64,000 nt of DNA from Vulcanisaeta souniana JCM 11219 (GCF_026000775.1 NZ_AP026830.1:1945056-2009055); one strand, 5' to 3'; positions 25,109-33,868 are shown, counted from the stretch's first letter. Made by a program: numbers and translations. The notes: generated by a model from the sequence alone, not told the origin.

Positions 25109-26640
25109 TTACTGCCCCACGGCCACCCCCTCTGTGGGTGCAAGTTTTTTCAAAGCTTCAATTATGTTCTTTTTCCTCCTCTCGTCTTTTATCCTCTCGA
25201 GTCTTCTGCGAAGCACCTCAATAACTTGTGTCCTAATTTCGTCATACTTTTCGAATGTATATATTGGTATTTTAACGATGAAGTTTTTACTCTTCCCATT
25301 AATGTAGGCGTGGAAATCATCGCCGTACTTAGCCCTCAACACATCAATAACTCTCTCAGCCTTAATCCTGTCCCTGACTTTACGCTCTAAGCAGACAGTA
25401 CCCTCTCGAACACTCACCGTGAACCCATAACCGGCCACCATAATCTGCGCCTCACCTCGCCTGAACTTGAGCTCCGCCTCAAATATTCGTTAATCCTTAA
25501 CCACTTCTCGAAGCCCAGAGCATCGAGGACGTCCCTAAGTATTGGCGGTAAAATGCCAATCGTTGTTCTAGCTAGGTCAATGGCACGACTGCCACGGAAC
25601 CACACGTTGACCGTGCCATCATTGTTTAGAGCAGGCTTGCCCCAATCAAAGCCTATTTTCTTCAATTTCTGCAATAGCGGCTCCCATGCCTCAAACTTCT
25701 CACCAGACATCGTTATTCCAATTTTAATTGTGTTTTTCGAAACATAAGCGCTTCCATCGCCTAACACCGCTGTTAGTGTAAGTGCTAAAACTTCCTCATC
25801 GCTAAACTTATCTACATCTGCATCCTTGATTTTGCCCTTGAGCGACTTGTGGTTACTGGATCTTAAATACCATGTTACTGTCATGTTATTAACATTGACG
25901 TTAACGGTGTTTATATGCACGCGAATCTCGCCAGGATACAACAACGACCAAAATATTACTTGCCAGGTTTGGTTGGTGCCCATAACTGGTCTGCCTTTCT
26001 CTACGCTTTCATCGGTTTCAGCGAAACCGATGCGAAGGCTCCTAAGCGTCTTAACAAACTTTGTATACTCCTCCTTATTCATCATCATCATGAAATCAGG
26101 CACCTCAACATCCACTCCCTCAAGACCCTTAAGCACTAAGTGAACCGGTATACTAGTGCTCGTCCTATCCGTCTCAAGCGTTATGTGCTCACTATGCACA
26201 CTTATTCCTGATGCGCCCTCGCCCCTAATGATTACCTCTGCCCTGCCGTTCATTAGGTTATCAATTAGTCTCCTTGTCTCGTTGCCAACATCACGCCAGT
26301 AGTTCAAGAACCGTTCATTATAGTTTATGAACTTGTCAACGAGCCCCGTGATGGCGTTGACGATATCCTCGCTGTATTTGCCCCTCAACTGGACCTCCAG
26401 CCTGTCCCTGGCCTCCAGCCACTCGTCCATTGTCTCCTCTATCCACCATGTTTCCCAAACCCTCCAGTGTTGTATTCGATTGATGGCTTCAACCAGAAAA
26501 TCAACGGCCTTGTTCACGGCATCCTCACCTGCCTCACCACTGCAGACATATTCCCTGCCGCGCTTCACACCCATGCAGAAACGGTTCCTCCTCAACAACT
26601 CAGCGTTAAACCCCGTGAATTGACCAGGAGCACCAGACAT
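25109..26640 (-). pseudogene. PaREP2b-type gene split by a frameshift
   Basis: The 5' part (408 codons to 25414) contains a region recognisable as PaREP2b-like: 'EVLALTLTAVLGDGSAYVS', 'GITMSGEKFEAWEPLLQKL' and 'RAIDLARTTIGILPPIL'. After 'WLRI' near 25490 the frame runs into an atypical Ser/Arg tail. In another frame the sequence continues naturally as 'FEAELKFRRGEAQIMVAGYG' and on through 110 more residues to 25109. One frameshift near 25480-25492 therefore splits a protein of about 510 residues. PaREP2 proteins are lineage-specific repeats of Thermoproteales with unknown function. Both pieces could still be translated, overlapping by 28 bp. Confidence 0.65.
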
Positions 26641-26694
26641 ACCAATACCTAATCCCCAACCAGATTAATAAGGCACTACGCAACATCTAAATTC

Positions 26695-26870
26695 CCAAAC
26701 CGCCCAACCCTCGATCCACAATAGCCCTGCGCCCTGGCCTTAAGTAGTTAATTACGAAGACCACGCTAGCCGTATTCAATGGTTAGCTTTACATAAGCTA
26801 AGAAGGCCCTTGGGTTTTCAAGCAGTAGGTAATGCTCGCCAAGTTAACCATGAGGTAATCATAAAATAGT
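26695..26870 (-). pseudogene. Remnant paralogue of the gene at 41845-42342
   Basis: Minus-strand frames give, in order, FYDYLMVNLASITYCL (compare RYDYLMIDLASITYGL), then ENPRAFLAYVKLTIEYG after one frame change (compare KNPRAFLMNVRLALDYD), then ASVVFVINYLRPGRRAIVD after another (compare PSVVFVIDHSRPEHKAVAE). Collinear matches across three frames show a decayed second copy of that gene. Confidence 0.75.
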
Positions 26871-26900
26871 ACCCGTTGAATGATCGCTGTTAATAGGTAA

Positions 26901-26910
26901 AAATATAAAA
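26901..26910 (+). promoter_or_regulatory. TATA box for rpl40e
   Basis: AAATATAAAA about 26-30 bp before the ATG at 26936. It is a strong archaeal promoter element and supports the short r-protein gene. Confidence 0.6.
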
Positions 26911-26935
26911 AGGGCCTTAATACCCATAGGTACGT

Positions 26936-27091
26936 ATGCCCATTAGCGACCCTGAGAAGCTTAGAATAGCCGTTGAGCACAGGTTTAACTATTGGATATG
27001 TAGGGAGTGTGGAGCCAGGAACCCACCAGGAGCTGAGAAATGTAGGAGGTGTAAGAGTAAGAATCTAAGGCCTAAGAGGTTCAAGAGATAA
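26936..27091 (+). CDS. rpl40e: 50S ribosomal protein L40e
   Basis: A 51-residue zinc-ribbon protein beginning [18 protein letters not shown], with two CxxC knuckles (CRECG at 22-25, CRRC at 36-39) and the basic end '[10 protein letters not shown]'. This is the archaeal L40e pattern and size. It is preceded by a good TATA box and stands alone, directly after the decayed gene cluster. Confidence 0.93.
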   Translation: MPISDPEKLRIAVEHRFNYWICRECGARNPPGAEKCRRCKSKNLRPKRFKR

Positions 27092-27214
27092 AACATTAAC
27101 CAGGCAATAACCTCTTAATGTATTACTAAGAGTATTATTAAGTTTACGTACTTATGCCGCGGGTATTTAGGGGACTTAGATAAAAATATAAAGAGGTGGT
27201 CTGAGCTTTATGTA

Positions 27215-27526
27215 ATGGAAGACGAAGATAGGTACGAGGAAGAGCCCGAGAATGAGGAGATTAACGAGGAGTCAACGGATAATGAGGACTACTCATCACT
27301 TGTTAATAAAGCGCCTGAGTGGAGCGTCGGCGTTATACTGTACAATGGCAATGCTTACCCACTGGCCAAATCCAAATATAAGAGGAGCGAGTACTATTTC
27401 TCACCAAGTTGGAGGCCTGTGGCTAAAAACGTGAATGGCGAAGTCGTGGTACTCAGGGACGGCAAAGTAAGCAAGTACAAAATAAGTAGGCATGGAGATA
27501 AATATTTACAGGTAGTCCTTGTTTAA
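27215..27526 (+). CDS. Hypothetical protein with very acidic N-terminus
   Basis: A 103-residue protein. Residues 1-28 are almost all Glu, Asp and Asn; the rest looks like a small beta barrel (WSVGVILYNGNAYPLAKSKY, SPSWRPVAKNVNGEVVVLRDGK, KYLQVVLV). TATA-like AAAATATAAAG lies 26 bp before the ATG. There is no membrane segment. An RNA- or protein-binding adaptor is possible, but I recognise no family. Confidence 0.6.
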   Translation: MEDEDRYEEEPENEEINEESTDNEDYSSLVNKAPEWSVGVILYNGNAYPLAKSKYKRSEYYFSPSWRPVAKNVNGEVVVLRDGKVSKYKISRHGDKYLQVVLV

Positions 27527-27543
27527 TGGCAAAGGTAAATTAA

Positions 27544-28917
27544 TCAAAACCGTTTTTCATTAATACGTTTTACAATTATCAACAATTTATTAACAACGTC
27601 AATTGGGCTTTGTCCTAAAATCACGATCTGAGGCTCCTTCCCATAATCACCGAGGTGATAAATAATGTCGGGAACCCTACCGGCGTTCTTTATGGCTTGC
27701 TCAGTGCCCCAGGGTATTGAAGCACCCTCCCTAGCCTTAACCTCAGGTGGTTCCTGTCTCCTATCGTAACCACTAACCACATAACCAAGTTCCCTTGCAG
27801 CCTCTATTACCCTATTATCATACTTAATATTCATTGCAGACCTAACCTCGGGTCCATGTTTCATGGCGGTAAGTATGTAATTAGCCACATGGGAACTAAC
27901 GCCAAAGGTTGGTGGGCCACTCGGCTTGGCCTTACCCATGTACTTAACAATCCTACCAGGTACAGCAGCAACATCATCCAAGTTCCTGGCATATAACGCG
28001 GGTAATGCGTAGCCTAGGTTTGACTGAACCTCGGGTATGTAATTCCCAATTAGGTCGGCATTATCCTCGATAACCTTCAACGCCTTATTTAATTCATCAA
28101 TAATATCAGCCCTATAGGCCCTAAGCTCGAGCCATGCCATTGGATTAACGGGGCCATGGCCATGACCAAGAGGTAATGAGTACTTAATGGCTGTGGTTAT
28201 TAATTCCTTAGCTAGTTTAATAGCATCCCAGGGACTTAAGCCCTTAGCTAATCCAGCGGCTATGGCTGCCGAGAATGAACAACCAGTTCCGTGAGTGTTC
28301 TTCGTGTCTATCCTGAGAGCCTTCAACTCCCTATACTCGCCGGAATCCCTGAAGTAGACAATGTCAATACTCTCGTCCCCAGTTAGGTGGCCGCCCTTAA
28401 CAATAACAATTTCTGGGTGAAGTTCTTCGGCAATAACCTTGGCAGCCCTCTTGGCATCATCGAGGGTCTCAACTCGGAAACCCACGAGGTGAGAAGCCTC
28501 AGGCGCGTTTGGAGTCACGACCTTAGCAATGGGTATTATTACACGCCTTAGTGTCTCCATGGCCTCAGGTCTAATGAGAGGATCACCACTTTTAGCATAC
28601 ATCACAGGATCAACAACCAACGGGAACCCCCACTTCCTGACTGCGCGGGCTGCAGCCTCCATAATCTGCGAACTACTCAACATACCTGTTTTAGCTGCGT
28701 TAATACCTATGTCCTCGGCTACTGCGTCTATCTGAGCCTCAACTATTGATGGATCAATCTCCTGGACAGCCCTAACACCAAGGGTGTTCTGCGCTGTTAC
28801 CGCCGTTAGTGCAACCATGCCGTAAACACCGAGTGCATGAAACGTCTTTAAATCAGCAGTGATACCAGCACCGCCACCTGAGTCAAGCCCTGCTATTGTT
28901 AATGCCCTCGGTATCAT
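27544..28917 (-). CDS. thiDN: Bifunctional HMP-phosphate kinase / ThiN-type thiamine-phosphate synthase
   Basis: About 457 residues in two domains. The N-terminal 265 residues are ThiD: 'ALTIAGLDSGGGAGI', 'VVDPVMYAKSGDPLI', and the anion-hole 'KNTHGTGCSFSAAIAAGLA'. The C-terminal part (about 285-457) is ThiN, with 'EVQSNLGYALP', 'GPPTFGVSSHVANYILTA' and 'PDIIYHLGDYGKEP'. The protein phosphorylates HMP-P and joins HMP-PP with thiazole phosphate, replacing ThiE as in many archaea. A TATA box at 28941-28949 lies about 26 bp upstream of Met 28917, so I prefer it to the in-frame ATG at 28938. Confidence 0.93.
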   Translation of the reverse strand: MIPRALTIAGLDSGGGAGITADLKTFHALGVYGMVALTAVTAQNTLGVRAVQEIDPSIVEAQIDAVAEDIGINAAKTGMLSSSQIMEAAARAVRKWGFPLVVDPVMYAKSGDPLIRPEAMETLRRVIIPIAKVVTPNAPEASHLVGFRVETLDDAKRAAKVIAEELHPEIVIVKGGHLTGDESIDIVYFRDSGEYRELKALRIDTKNTHGTGCSFSAAIAAGLAKGLSPWDAIKLAKELITTAIKYSLPLGHGHGPVNPMAWLELRAYRADIIDELNKALKVIEDNADLIGNYIPEVQSNLGYALPALYARNLDDVAAVPGRIVKYMGKAKPSGPPTFGVSSHVANYILTAMKHGPEVRSAMNIKYDNRVIEAARELGYVVSGYDRRQEPPEVKAREGASIPWGTEQAIKNAGRVPDIIYHLGDYGKEPQIVILGQSPIDVVNKLLIIVKRINEKRF

Positions 28918-28940
28918 ACAAAATAATGCCCCTATCATAA

Positions 28941-28949
28941 TTATATAAA
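28941..28949 (-). promoter_or_regulatory. TATA box for thiDN
   Basis: CTTTATATAA on the minus strand. The spacing gives a leaderless mRNA starting at 28917. No room is left for a TPP riboswitch. Confidence 0.55.
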
Positions 28950-29033
28950 GCTTTTATTAAAGTGAAGAAGAACGAGAGTTCACTGAAAGTAATTAATAAG
29001 CTTCAGCAATAAATCAAAGTATTGGTGAGAAAA

Positions 29034-29393
29034 ATGAGGAAGGCTCTGGAAGTGTTTCTCGTGATCCTAATAACGCTGGCAACACCGACAGTGACTCATG
29101 CGGCGCAGCACATTAACGACGTGGCCAGTAATGTAACTAGTACAATAAATAACTTCATGAGCTCAATAACAAATGGCACCGAAAACGTAATAAACACGGC
29201 ACTTAATAACCTAGTTTCATTCACGAACTATCTAAAGAACGTAATATACAGCGCCTCAGAGACCCTGGCAATACTCTTCGGCATTGTTGGCGGTTTCCTC
29301 TGGCTCTCTAACATAAGTCCATACAGAGGTAGGAGACTTGTGGTATCAGCAATACTATTGGCATTATTAGCCATAATAATAGCCCACATATGA
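29034..29393 (+). CDS. Secreted or membrane protein with signal peptide and C-terminal helix
   Basis: About 119 residues: a signal peptide (KALEVFLVILITLATPTVTHA), a polar middle of about 50 residues rich in Asn, Thr and Ser with several glycosylation sequons (NVT, NGT), then two hydrophobic segments (ETLAILFGIVGGFLWL and VSAILLALLAIIIAHI) flanking 'SPYRGRR'. It resembles small surface or pilin-associated proteins of Crenarchaeota in design only. TTG and GTG codons at 29022/29025 are possible starts, but the ATG at 29034 is preferred. Confidence 0.55.
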   Translation: MRKALEVFLVILITLATPTVTHAAQHINDVASNVTSTINNFMSSITNGTENVINTALNNLVSFTNYLKNVIYSASETLAILFGIVGGFLWLSNISPYRGRRLVVSAILLALLAIIIAHI

Positions 29394-29420
29394 GAGAGCA
29401 AGCGATATAAGTGAGTTAAT

Positions 29421-29732
29421 ATGTTGGTGGTTCCAATGTTAGTAAAGGTTCTAAAGGAAATGGGGTTCAGAAGAGATGACGAAGATGATTACTGGTTTAA
29501 GGATTATGGAAATGATGTCGTGTTGAAGGTGGCATCAACTGGGTATAATGAGATGGAGATTGAACTTGATATGCCTGTACCAACGGATATCAATTCATCC
29601 TCACTGAACAAACCCGAGAAGTTAATCGAAGCAATAATGAACTCCTCATTAAATAAGGGCCTCTTGTCATCATTGCTCCATGCAATTAATGACATGATTC
29701 ACCTAAAACTCATTATCAACCTAGGTAATTAG
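29421..29732 (+). CDS. Hypothetical protein, 103 residues
   Basis: A soluble protein with N-terminal 'LVKVLKEMGFRRDDEDDYWFKDYG', strands 'DVVLKVASTGYNEMEIELDMP' and a helical C-terminus. An internal Met at 29436 could be the start. It ends 4 bp inside the end of the opposite-strand SRP19 gene. The layout suggests a small alpha/beta single-domain protein; family not recognised. Confidence 0.55.
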   Translation: MLVVPMLVKVLKEMGFRRDDEDDYWFKDYGNDVVLKVASTGYNEMEIELDMPVPTDINSSSLNKPEKLIEAIMNSSLNKGLLSSLLHAINDMIHLKLIINLGN

Positions 29733-30046
29733 GCCCCTTTGACCTGCATTATTGATTGACGGATCCTAATTAACTCCTTGGCAATCATGAGCACCAGCTT
29801 CCTTTTATTAACTCCATTCCTCTTCTTGATCACGACGCAACCATGCGGGCCCTCAAACCAATTGCCTGGATGTCTCTTATCGGCATGAACCTCAAACTCA
29901 AGGCCAAGGTTACTAACTGCCTTAACTAACTCCTCAATTGTTGGGGACCGCACAGCCATACTACTAGGGACCTTCCTACCAAAGCTTCTACTCTTGCTTG
30001 AGTCGAAGTAAACAGTCCAAATAATCCAATAATCCTTCTTGTCCAC
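29729..30046 (-). CDS. srp19: Signal recognition particle 19-kDa protein
   Basis: A 105-residue SRP19: 'YWIIWTVYFDSSKSRSFGRKVP' (the archaeal 'iYPvYfd...sRseGRrvp' start), 'SPTIEELVKAVSNLG' and 'DKRHPGNWFEGPHGCVVIKK'. It binds SRP RNA helices 6/8 to prepare SRP54 binding. It lies 41 bp downstream of rps8e on the same strand and is probably co-transcribed. Confidence 0.93.
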   Translation of the reverse strand: MDKKDYWIIWTVYFDSSKSRSFGRKVPSSMAVRSPTIEELVKAVSNLGLEFEVHADKRHPGNWFEGPHGCVVIKKRNGVNKRKLVLMIAKELIRIRQSIMQVKGA

Positions 30047-30087
30047 GTATAGTTTAGGTAAGGCATTGGTTAATAATGCTTTTGGGA

Positions 30088-30489
30088 TTATTTCTCAAGG
30101 AGTATTGCGTTAATTATACCGTCTTGTCCAGGTCTCGACGTAACGACTGCCCTTCCCTTCTCTGTCTCTATAATCGAGCCCTTAACAATAACGTCCCTCT
30201 TGGCCAATTCCTTATTGGCGGGCGTCTCAAGGATCCTCAGTATCTTCACCCTCATTACCTTACCTTCCTTGGGAATGTATAGGTTAGCGTACTGTACATT
30301 AATAGCCTTAACTTTAACGTTACCACCAAAGACCCTAATTACGTTCCTTGATTCGTTATCAGACAGTATGGTATTAGTCGGCGGACCACCACCAAGCGCC
30401 TTCCTCTTAACTTTATACGGCCTAGCTCTATAACCACCAGTGGGCTTCCTGGAATCCCTGCCTTGGTAAAAACTCAGTAGCTTAACCAC
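30088..30489 (-). CDS. rps8e: 30S ribosomal protein S8e
   Basis: A 133-residue protein with the S8e signatures 'RDSRKPTGGYRARPYKVKRK' at the N-terminus, 'GNVKVKAINVQYANLY' in the middle and 'VIVKGSIIETEKGRAVVTSRPGQDG' near the end. The length is normal for archaea. It is followed by srp19 on the same strand. Confidence 0.95.
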   Translation of the reverse strand: MVKLLSFYQGRDSRKPTGGYRARPYKVKRKALGGGPPTNTILSDNESRNVIRVFGGNVKVKAINVQYANLYIPKEGKVMRVKILRILETPANKELAKRDVIVKGSIIETEKGRAVVTSRPGQDGIINAILLEK

Positions 30490-30768
30490 GAAGACCCAAC
30501 GCGGGCATTGCCTTTAAAAGATTTTGCTTCGCAAACTCACGCGGTAATGGTGCGTATCGTTACAGGATAATGGAGTAATCAAGGAGAATGGCTTCAAATT
30601 AAACGTTGCCAATACTCGGTTATTAGGCGATCAAAAGCGCAGTAATAAGGTCTCCACGGCGAAGACATGGTTAAGGAAAATATGGCAGGAAGACGTCTTT
30701 GTCTGAAGTGCATGTTTTGCATAAATAATCAATGTATTAAGGCATCGATCACATAGTAAGCATGGATA

Positions 30769-32112
30769 ATGAGTAAAGAGAAAATGAGTGAATATAAGCA
30801 TGAGAAGGCACCAAGTAATATGTTGGGGAGACTTCACGATAGGGTTAAACTCAATCCAGGCGGATATAGTGAAACCGAACCTGGAGTTCTGTTTGCGATC
30901 AGAGTACGCAAAAACAGAAACCTCGTCCTATCACTGAGTACATGCATGGACTGCGGGGCATGCTTAACAGTATGCCCAGCATACCTAGCAACACGCAATA
31001 TCAGGAATTCACCACTTGGGAGAATAACATTGGCTAAGTCAATAATGAAGGGACGTATTAATGATGAGGTGATTAATGAAGCATATACGTACTTCTGGCA
31101 ATGCCTAACATGCAGAAGGTGTGCCTGGGCATGCCCCTTTGGTGTTGACGTGGCTGACATAACAAGGGCAATTAGATCCATGCTCTATGAGCTCAACCTA
31201 GCACCCAACTACGTGGTGGGGGTCATAGATAACCTGGAGTCCACAGGAAACTTCCTAGGATTACCAGAGGATGTCCTTAAGGAGGTAATAATCAATGCGG
31301 TTAACGAAATAAGGCTTGAGAAAGGTGTTAATGCTAGGGTCAAGATCAATGAGGCGGCCTATGCATTGCTGTTGCCGTCTGCATGCGCCGACTACACCAC
31401 GGCATTAAACACATTCAAGGGATACGTACTACTACTTAATGAATTAGGCGTAGACTTCACCCTAAGCACGAGGGCACCTGACATAACGAACTATGGACTG
31501 TTCATGGATGAAAGACACATGAAGTTAATAGCCGAGAGGATTGTTGAGGAGGCACGTAGGTTAGGCGTGAAGCTCGTAATAGCCGGCGAATGCGGTCACG
31601 GATGGAGGGTGTTCAAGAACTACGTAATACCAAGGCTTAGGGAGTACGGTATTGAAGGGACGCACATAATATACATAGCTACGGAGGCCATTAAAAGGGG
31701 CTTGGTTAAGCTTGATGTATCGTTGAATGATGGTATTACGTACATATACATGGATCCATGCCATTATGCCAGGGGCGGTGACTTAGTTAAGGAGCCAAGG
31801 TTTGTCCTACGGAGTGTGGTTTCTCGGTACATGGAATTGAATGAGAGACCAGAACTAGCCATATGCTGCGGCGGAACAAGCGGAATGCTGGCCAAGGAAA
31901 TGGAGGAGCTATCCATTAAGTATGCCGAGCTCTGGTACCAAAGTGTAATCAATAAGGGCGCCAACTGTATAGTAGTGCCCTGCGCAGCATGCAAACTACA
32001 AATGGACAGGGTATTACCAAAACTAAACAAGCTTCATGAAAGGGAAATAACATTCACGGGGCTAATGGACTTAGTATACAAAGCCATCATACCAAGGAAA
32101 ACAATAAAGTAA
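30769..32112 (+). CDS. (Fe-S)-binding protein with CCG domains, HdrD/GlpC-like
   Basis: A 447-residue cytosolic-type redox protein. It has two [4Fe-4S] ferredoxin motifs, CMDCGACLTVCP (Cys59, 62, 65, 69) and CLTCRRCAWACP (Cys112, 115, 118, 122). Two cysteine-rich CCG-type domains follow, with 'GECGHGW', 'DPCHYARGG', 'ICCGGTSGML' and 'VPCAACKLQMD'. This is the layout of the HdrD, GlpC and LutA-like electron-transfer subunits. No FAD or membrane partner gene is adjacent, so its donor and acceptor are unknown. It stands alone with its own spacer of about 280 bp upstream. Confidence 0.85.
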   Translation: MSKEKMSEYKHEKAPSNMLGRLHDRVKLNPGGYSETEPGVLFAIRVRKNRNLVLSLSTCMDCGACLTVCPAYLATRNIRNSPLGRITLAKSIMKGRINDEVINEAYTYFWQCLTCRRCAWACPFGVDVADITRAIRSMLYELNLAPNYVVGVIDNLESTGNFLGLPEDVLKEVIINAVNEIRLEKGVNARVKINEAAYALLLPSACADYTTALNTFKGYVLLLNELGVDFTLSTRAPDITNYGLFMDERHMKLIAERIVEEARRLGVKLVIAGECGHGWRVFKNYVIPRLREYGIEGTHIIYIATEAIKRGLVKLDVSLNDGITYIYMDPCHYARGGDLVKEPRFVLRSVVSRYMELNERPELAICCGGTSGMLAKEMEELSIKYAELWYQSVINKGANCIVVPCAACKLQMDRVLPKLNKLHEREITFTGLMDLVYKAIIPRKTIK

Positions 32113-32251
32113 GTCCATACCCTAATCACAAAACTTGACGTAGATTAATTATCTATCGATCTCACGCCTAAAAGTTTCTAACCAAGAAAAATGAAAATAA
32201 ACTATTGCACGACAAAGCGACCTTTATGCGATCTACATTACATAACTAAAG

Positions 32252-32283
32252 GTCTAGCCCTTTGTGGATGAAGGGGGTTAGAC
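32252..32283 (+). promoter_or_regulatory. Hairpin directly before the GIY-YIG gene start
   Basis: GTCTA and CCCTT pair with AAGGG and TAGAC in a two-part stem around TGTGGATG, with short asymmetric bulges. The last base of the stem is followed immediately by the ATG at 32284. If transcribed, it could occlude translation or bind the encoded nuclease (autoregulation). Confidence 0.4.
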
Positions 32284-32811
32284 ATGGAGGGCAATCTACA
32301 ATCGTGGATGATGCTCAGAAGTACTAAGGCATGCGATATCGAACTGGTCATTAAGAGTTGCCTAGGCGTTATTGATGTTTTGTCTGGTGATTGTTTACTT
32401 GGTGTTTATGATTGCAGGAGCATTGATGTTCATGGGGCTGGTGTTTATGTCTTCTTCGATGGCTCCATTGTTTATTACGTGGGTGAGGCTGGTGATGTTG
32501 CCCGTAGGTTGTTAAACGAGCATTGCCCAGCCAATATAGGTGGTTCTGAGGGTGTTGTTAGGTTCCTAATGCATTACCTCAATGAGATCTGCGCCAATAG
32601 CAGTAAATGGGCTGGACTTGACGCCGTGGGTAGGGAGGAATTCATTAAGAAAATCCTGAGCGAGAGGATTAGTAGGTTGGGGATATACGTGGTCACGTGC
32701 AAGGAGCTAGGCGATGAGAAGCAAGGCAATAGGAGGGCTAAGAATAGGCTTAGGAAAGAGCTCGAGGAACGCCTTAAAAAGGAACTAAGACCAATATTAA
32801 ACCCATACTGA
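32284..32811 (+). CDS. GIY-YIG domain protein
   Basis: A 175-residue protein. 'GVYVFFDG' (53-60) and 'YYVGEAGDVARRL' (64-76, with the catalytic-type Arg) match the GIY-YIG nuclease core; the C-terminal 'EELRPILNPY'-like segment supplies the usual late Glu and Asn-Pro (KKELRPILNP). An N-terminal 45 residues and a basic helical insert (EKQGNRRAKNRLRKELEERL) are extra. GIY-YIG enzymes cut DNA in repair, restriction or homing. The tRNA-Pro gene follows at 32946, and decayed DNA lies beyond it. Confidence 0.72.
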   Translation: MEGNLQSWMMLRSTKACDIELVIKSCLGVIDVLSGDCLLGVYDCRSIDVHGAGVYVFFDGSIVYYVGEAGDVARRLLNEHCPANIGGSEGVVRFLMHYLNEICANSSKWAGLDAVGREEFIKKILSERISRLGIYVVTCKELGDEKQGNRRAKNRLRKELEERLKKELRPILNPY

Positions 32812-32945
32812 CCCTTCCTATTAATTGTAGATTCTGACCGTGGAAGGAGAATCAGAAAGGTAGGGTGAATACATAAACCTACGGGAAAGAGCTAAACCGA
32901 TATTAAGTAAAAACTTAAATTTCTAATTCGTTGCCTTCCTGGAGA

Positions 32946-33071
32946 GGGGCCGTAGTCTAGCCTGGCTAGGATACGTGGGTTCAACCACGCCTGAGGCGCG
33001 GCTCGGGATCTATGGCTAGAGCGAGACGAGAGCCCGCGTGACCCCGGGTTCAAATCCCGGCGGCCCCACCA
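32946..33071 (+). tRNA. tRNA-Pro (CGG) with two introns
   Basis: Removing 23 nt (32974-32996, or the same intron slid 1-2 bases) and 25 nt (about 33008-33032) leaves a 75-nt cloverleaf plus encoded CCA (33069-33071): acceptor GGGGCCG/CGGCCCC, A73, anticodon stem CGCGG/CCGCG, loop CTCGGG(C/A) with anticodon CGG at 33004-33006, T arm CCGGG-TTCAAAT-CCCGG. Intron 2 is at the canonical 37/38 site. Intron 1 is at a non-canonical site between positions 26 and 27 and contains the perfect hairpin CGTGG-GTTCAA-CCACG. Confidence 0.85.
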
Positions 33072-33505
33072 CAACTATGTTAATGTTAAATCCAGGTTTA
33101 GCATTGCCATCATTAGAAATGTGAAGGATATAATTGCTATTCATGACTATGTGTTATGGAGTGTACGTTACATGCCTATTTCCTGAGGGACCTCATACCT
33201 GGATTCATCCTCTAAGATTATTTTTCTATACGTTATAGTCTCCTTATACTTCCTAACTCATTATGAATATTCTGACTGTATATTAGGCATCCTGAAGAGT
33301 CGTTGATACCCTGTAGAGTTTTGCGTTTATGAAGCCATCCACGTTTTCTTTAAGGAAGTTCAGCGTTTCATTAAAGATTCTTTCAAATACCTTCTCGTGG
33401 TTCCTCTTAACCTTATAATACAGATCTCGCATTTATCATTTAAATAATCCGTCATATGTAATTTACAACTGAAGCCTCGCACTTTAGGGCGGGAGGTCAG
33501 ATAGT
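33072..33505. other. Spacer with one small minus-strand frame
   Basis: Apart from a 49-codon minus-strand frame at 33283-33432 (MRDLYYKVKRNHEKVFERIF...), nothing gene-like is seen. That peptide is helical and basic, has a TTTAAAT element immediately upstream and could be the start of a gene cut off by a stop codon. I recognise no family for it. Confidence 0.35.
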
Positions 33506-33868
33506 TTATTGCTTGGTTAGGTTAAATATTGATTCATTCATCATCACTACCCTACCATCATAGTCCTCAATCCTTATACTTCTTTCGCCACCGCTTACGG
33601 AGATAAGCACAGTCCTCACCCTGCCCATGTTGCCTATTGTAATGGCCCTCTGTATTAATTTTCTGAATTCCCTATAGTGATCTCCGCAGCAGAAGTATAG
33701 TCTTGAACCTGCCGTCTCCTGGTAAGTCCCGCTCCATGGTTTACCGCATGTCTTACATTTGAGGGTTCCGTCAATGCTTAGGTAAGTGCCCGTCCTTCTA
33801 TTATCACCGCATAGGGCACATCCTGTGTATTCATCACCAACCTCCCTGTCATTAATTAGAACCTTCAT
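33506..33868 (-). CDS. Zinc-ribbon/cysteine-rich hypothetical protein
   Basis: A 120-residue protein with three cysteine pairs: 'GCALCGDN' (about 16-19), 'KCKTCGKPW' (about 38-41) and 'YFCCGDHYREF' with Cys-Cys and His. This looks like a treble-clef or double zinc-ribbon domain followed by a basic helix (FRKLIQRAI) and a beta tail. Similar small proteins bind nucleic acids or act as ribosome-associated factors, but the family is not recognised. It is divergent from rps8 and its upstream RNA. Confidence 0.6.
   Translation of the reverse strand: MKVLINDREVGDEYTGCALCGDNRRTGTYLSIDGTLKCKTCGKPWSGTYQETAGSRLYFCCGDHYREFRKLIQRAITIGNMGRVRTVLISVSGGERSIRIEDYDGRVVMMNESIFNLTKQ

Noticed and set aside
28918-29021. 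TPP riboswitch upstream of thiDN
   Set aside because: The TATA box sits about 26 bp from the start codon, leaving no leader for an aptamer; no THI-box sequence is visible.
32974-32990. Reading the stem CGTGG/CCACG as the true anticodon arm of the tRNA near 33 kb
   Set aside because: It would give a six-base loop and anticodon TCA or a mis-spaced TTC. The CGCGG/CCGCG stem with loop CTCGGG gives a normal 75-nt tRNA-Pro.
33506-33868. Small cysteine-rich protein near rps8 as ribosomal protein S14
   Set aside because: It is on the opposite strand, is twice the size of archaeal S14 and lacks the S14 zinc motif arrangement.
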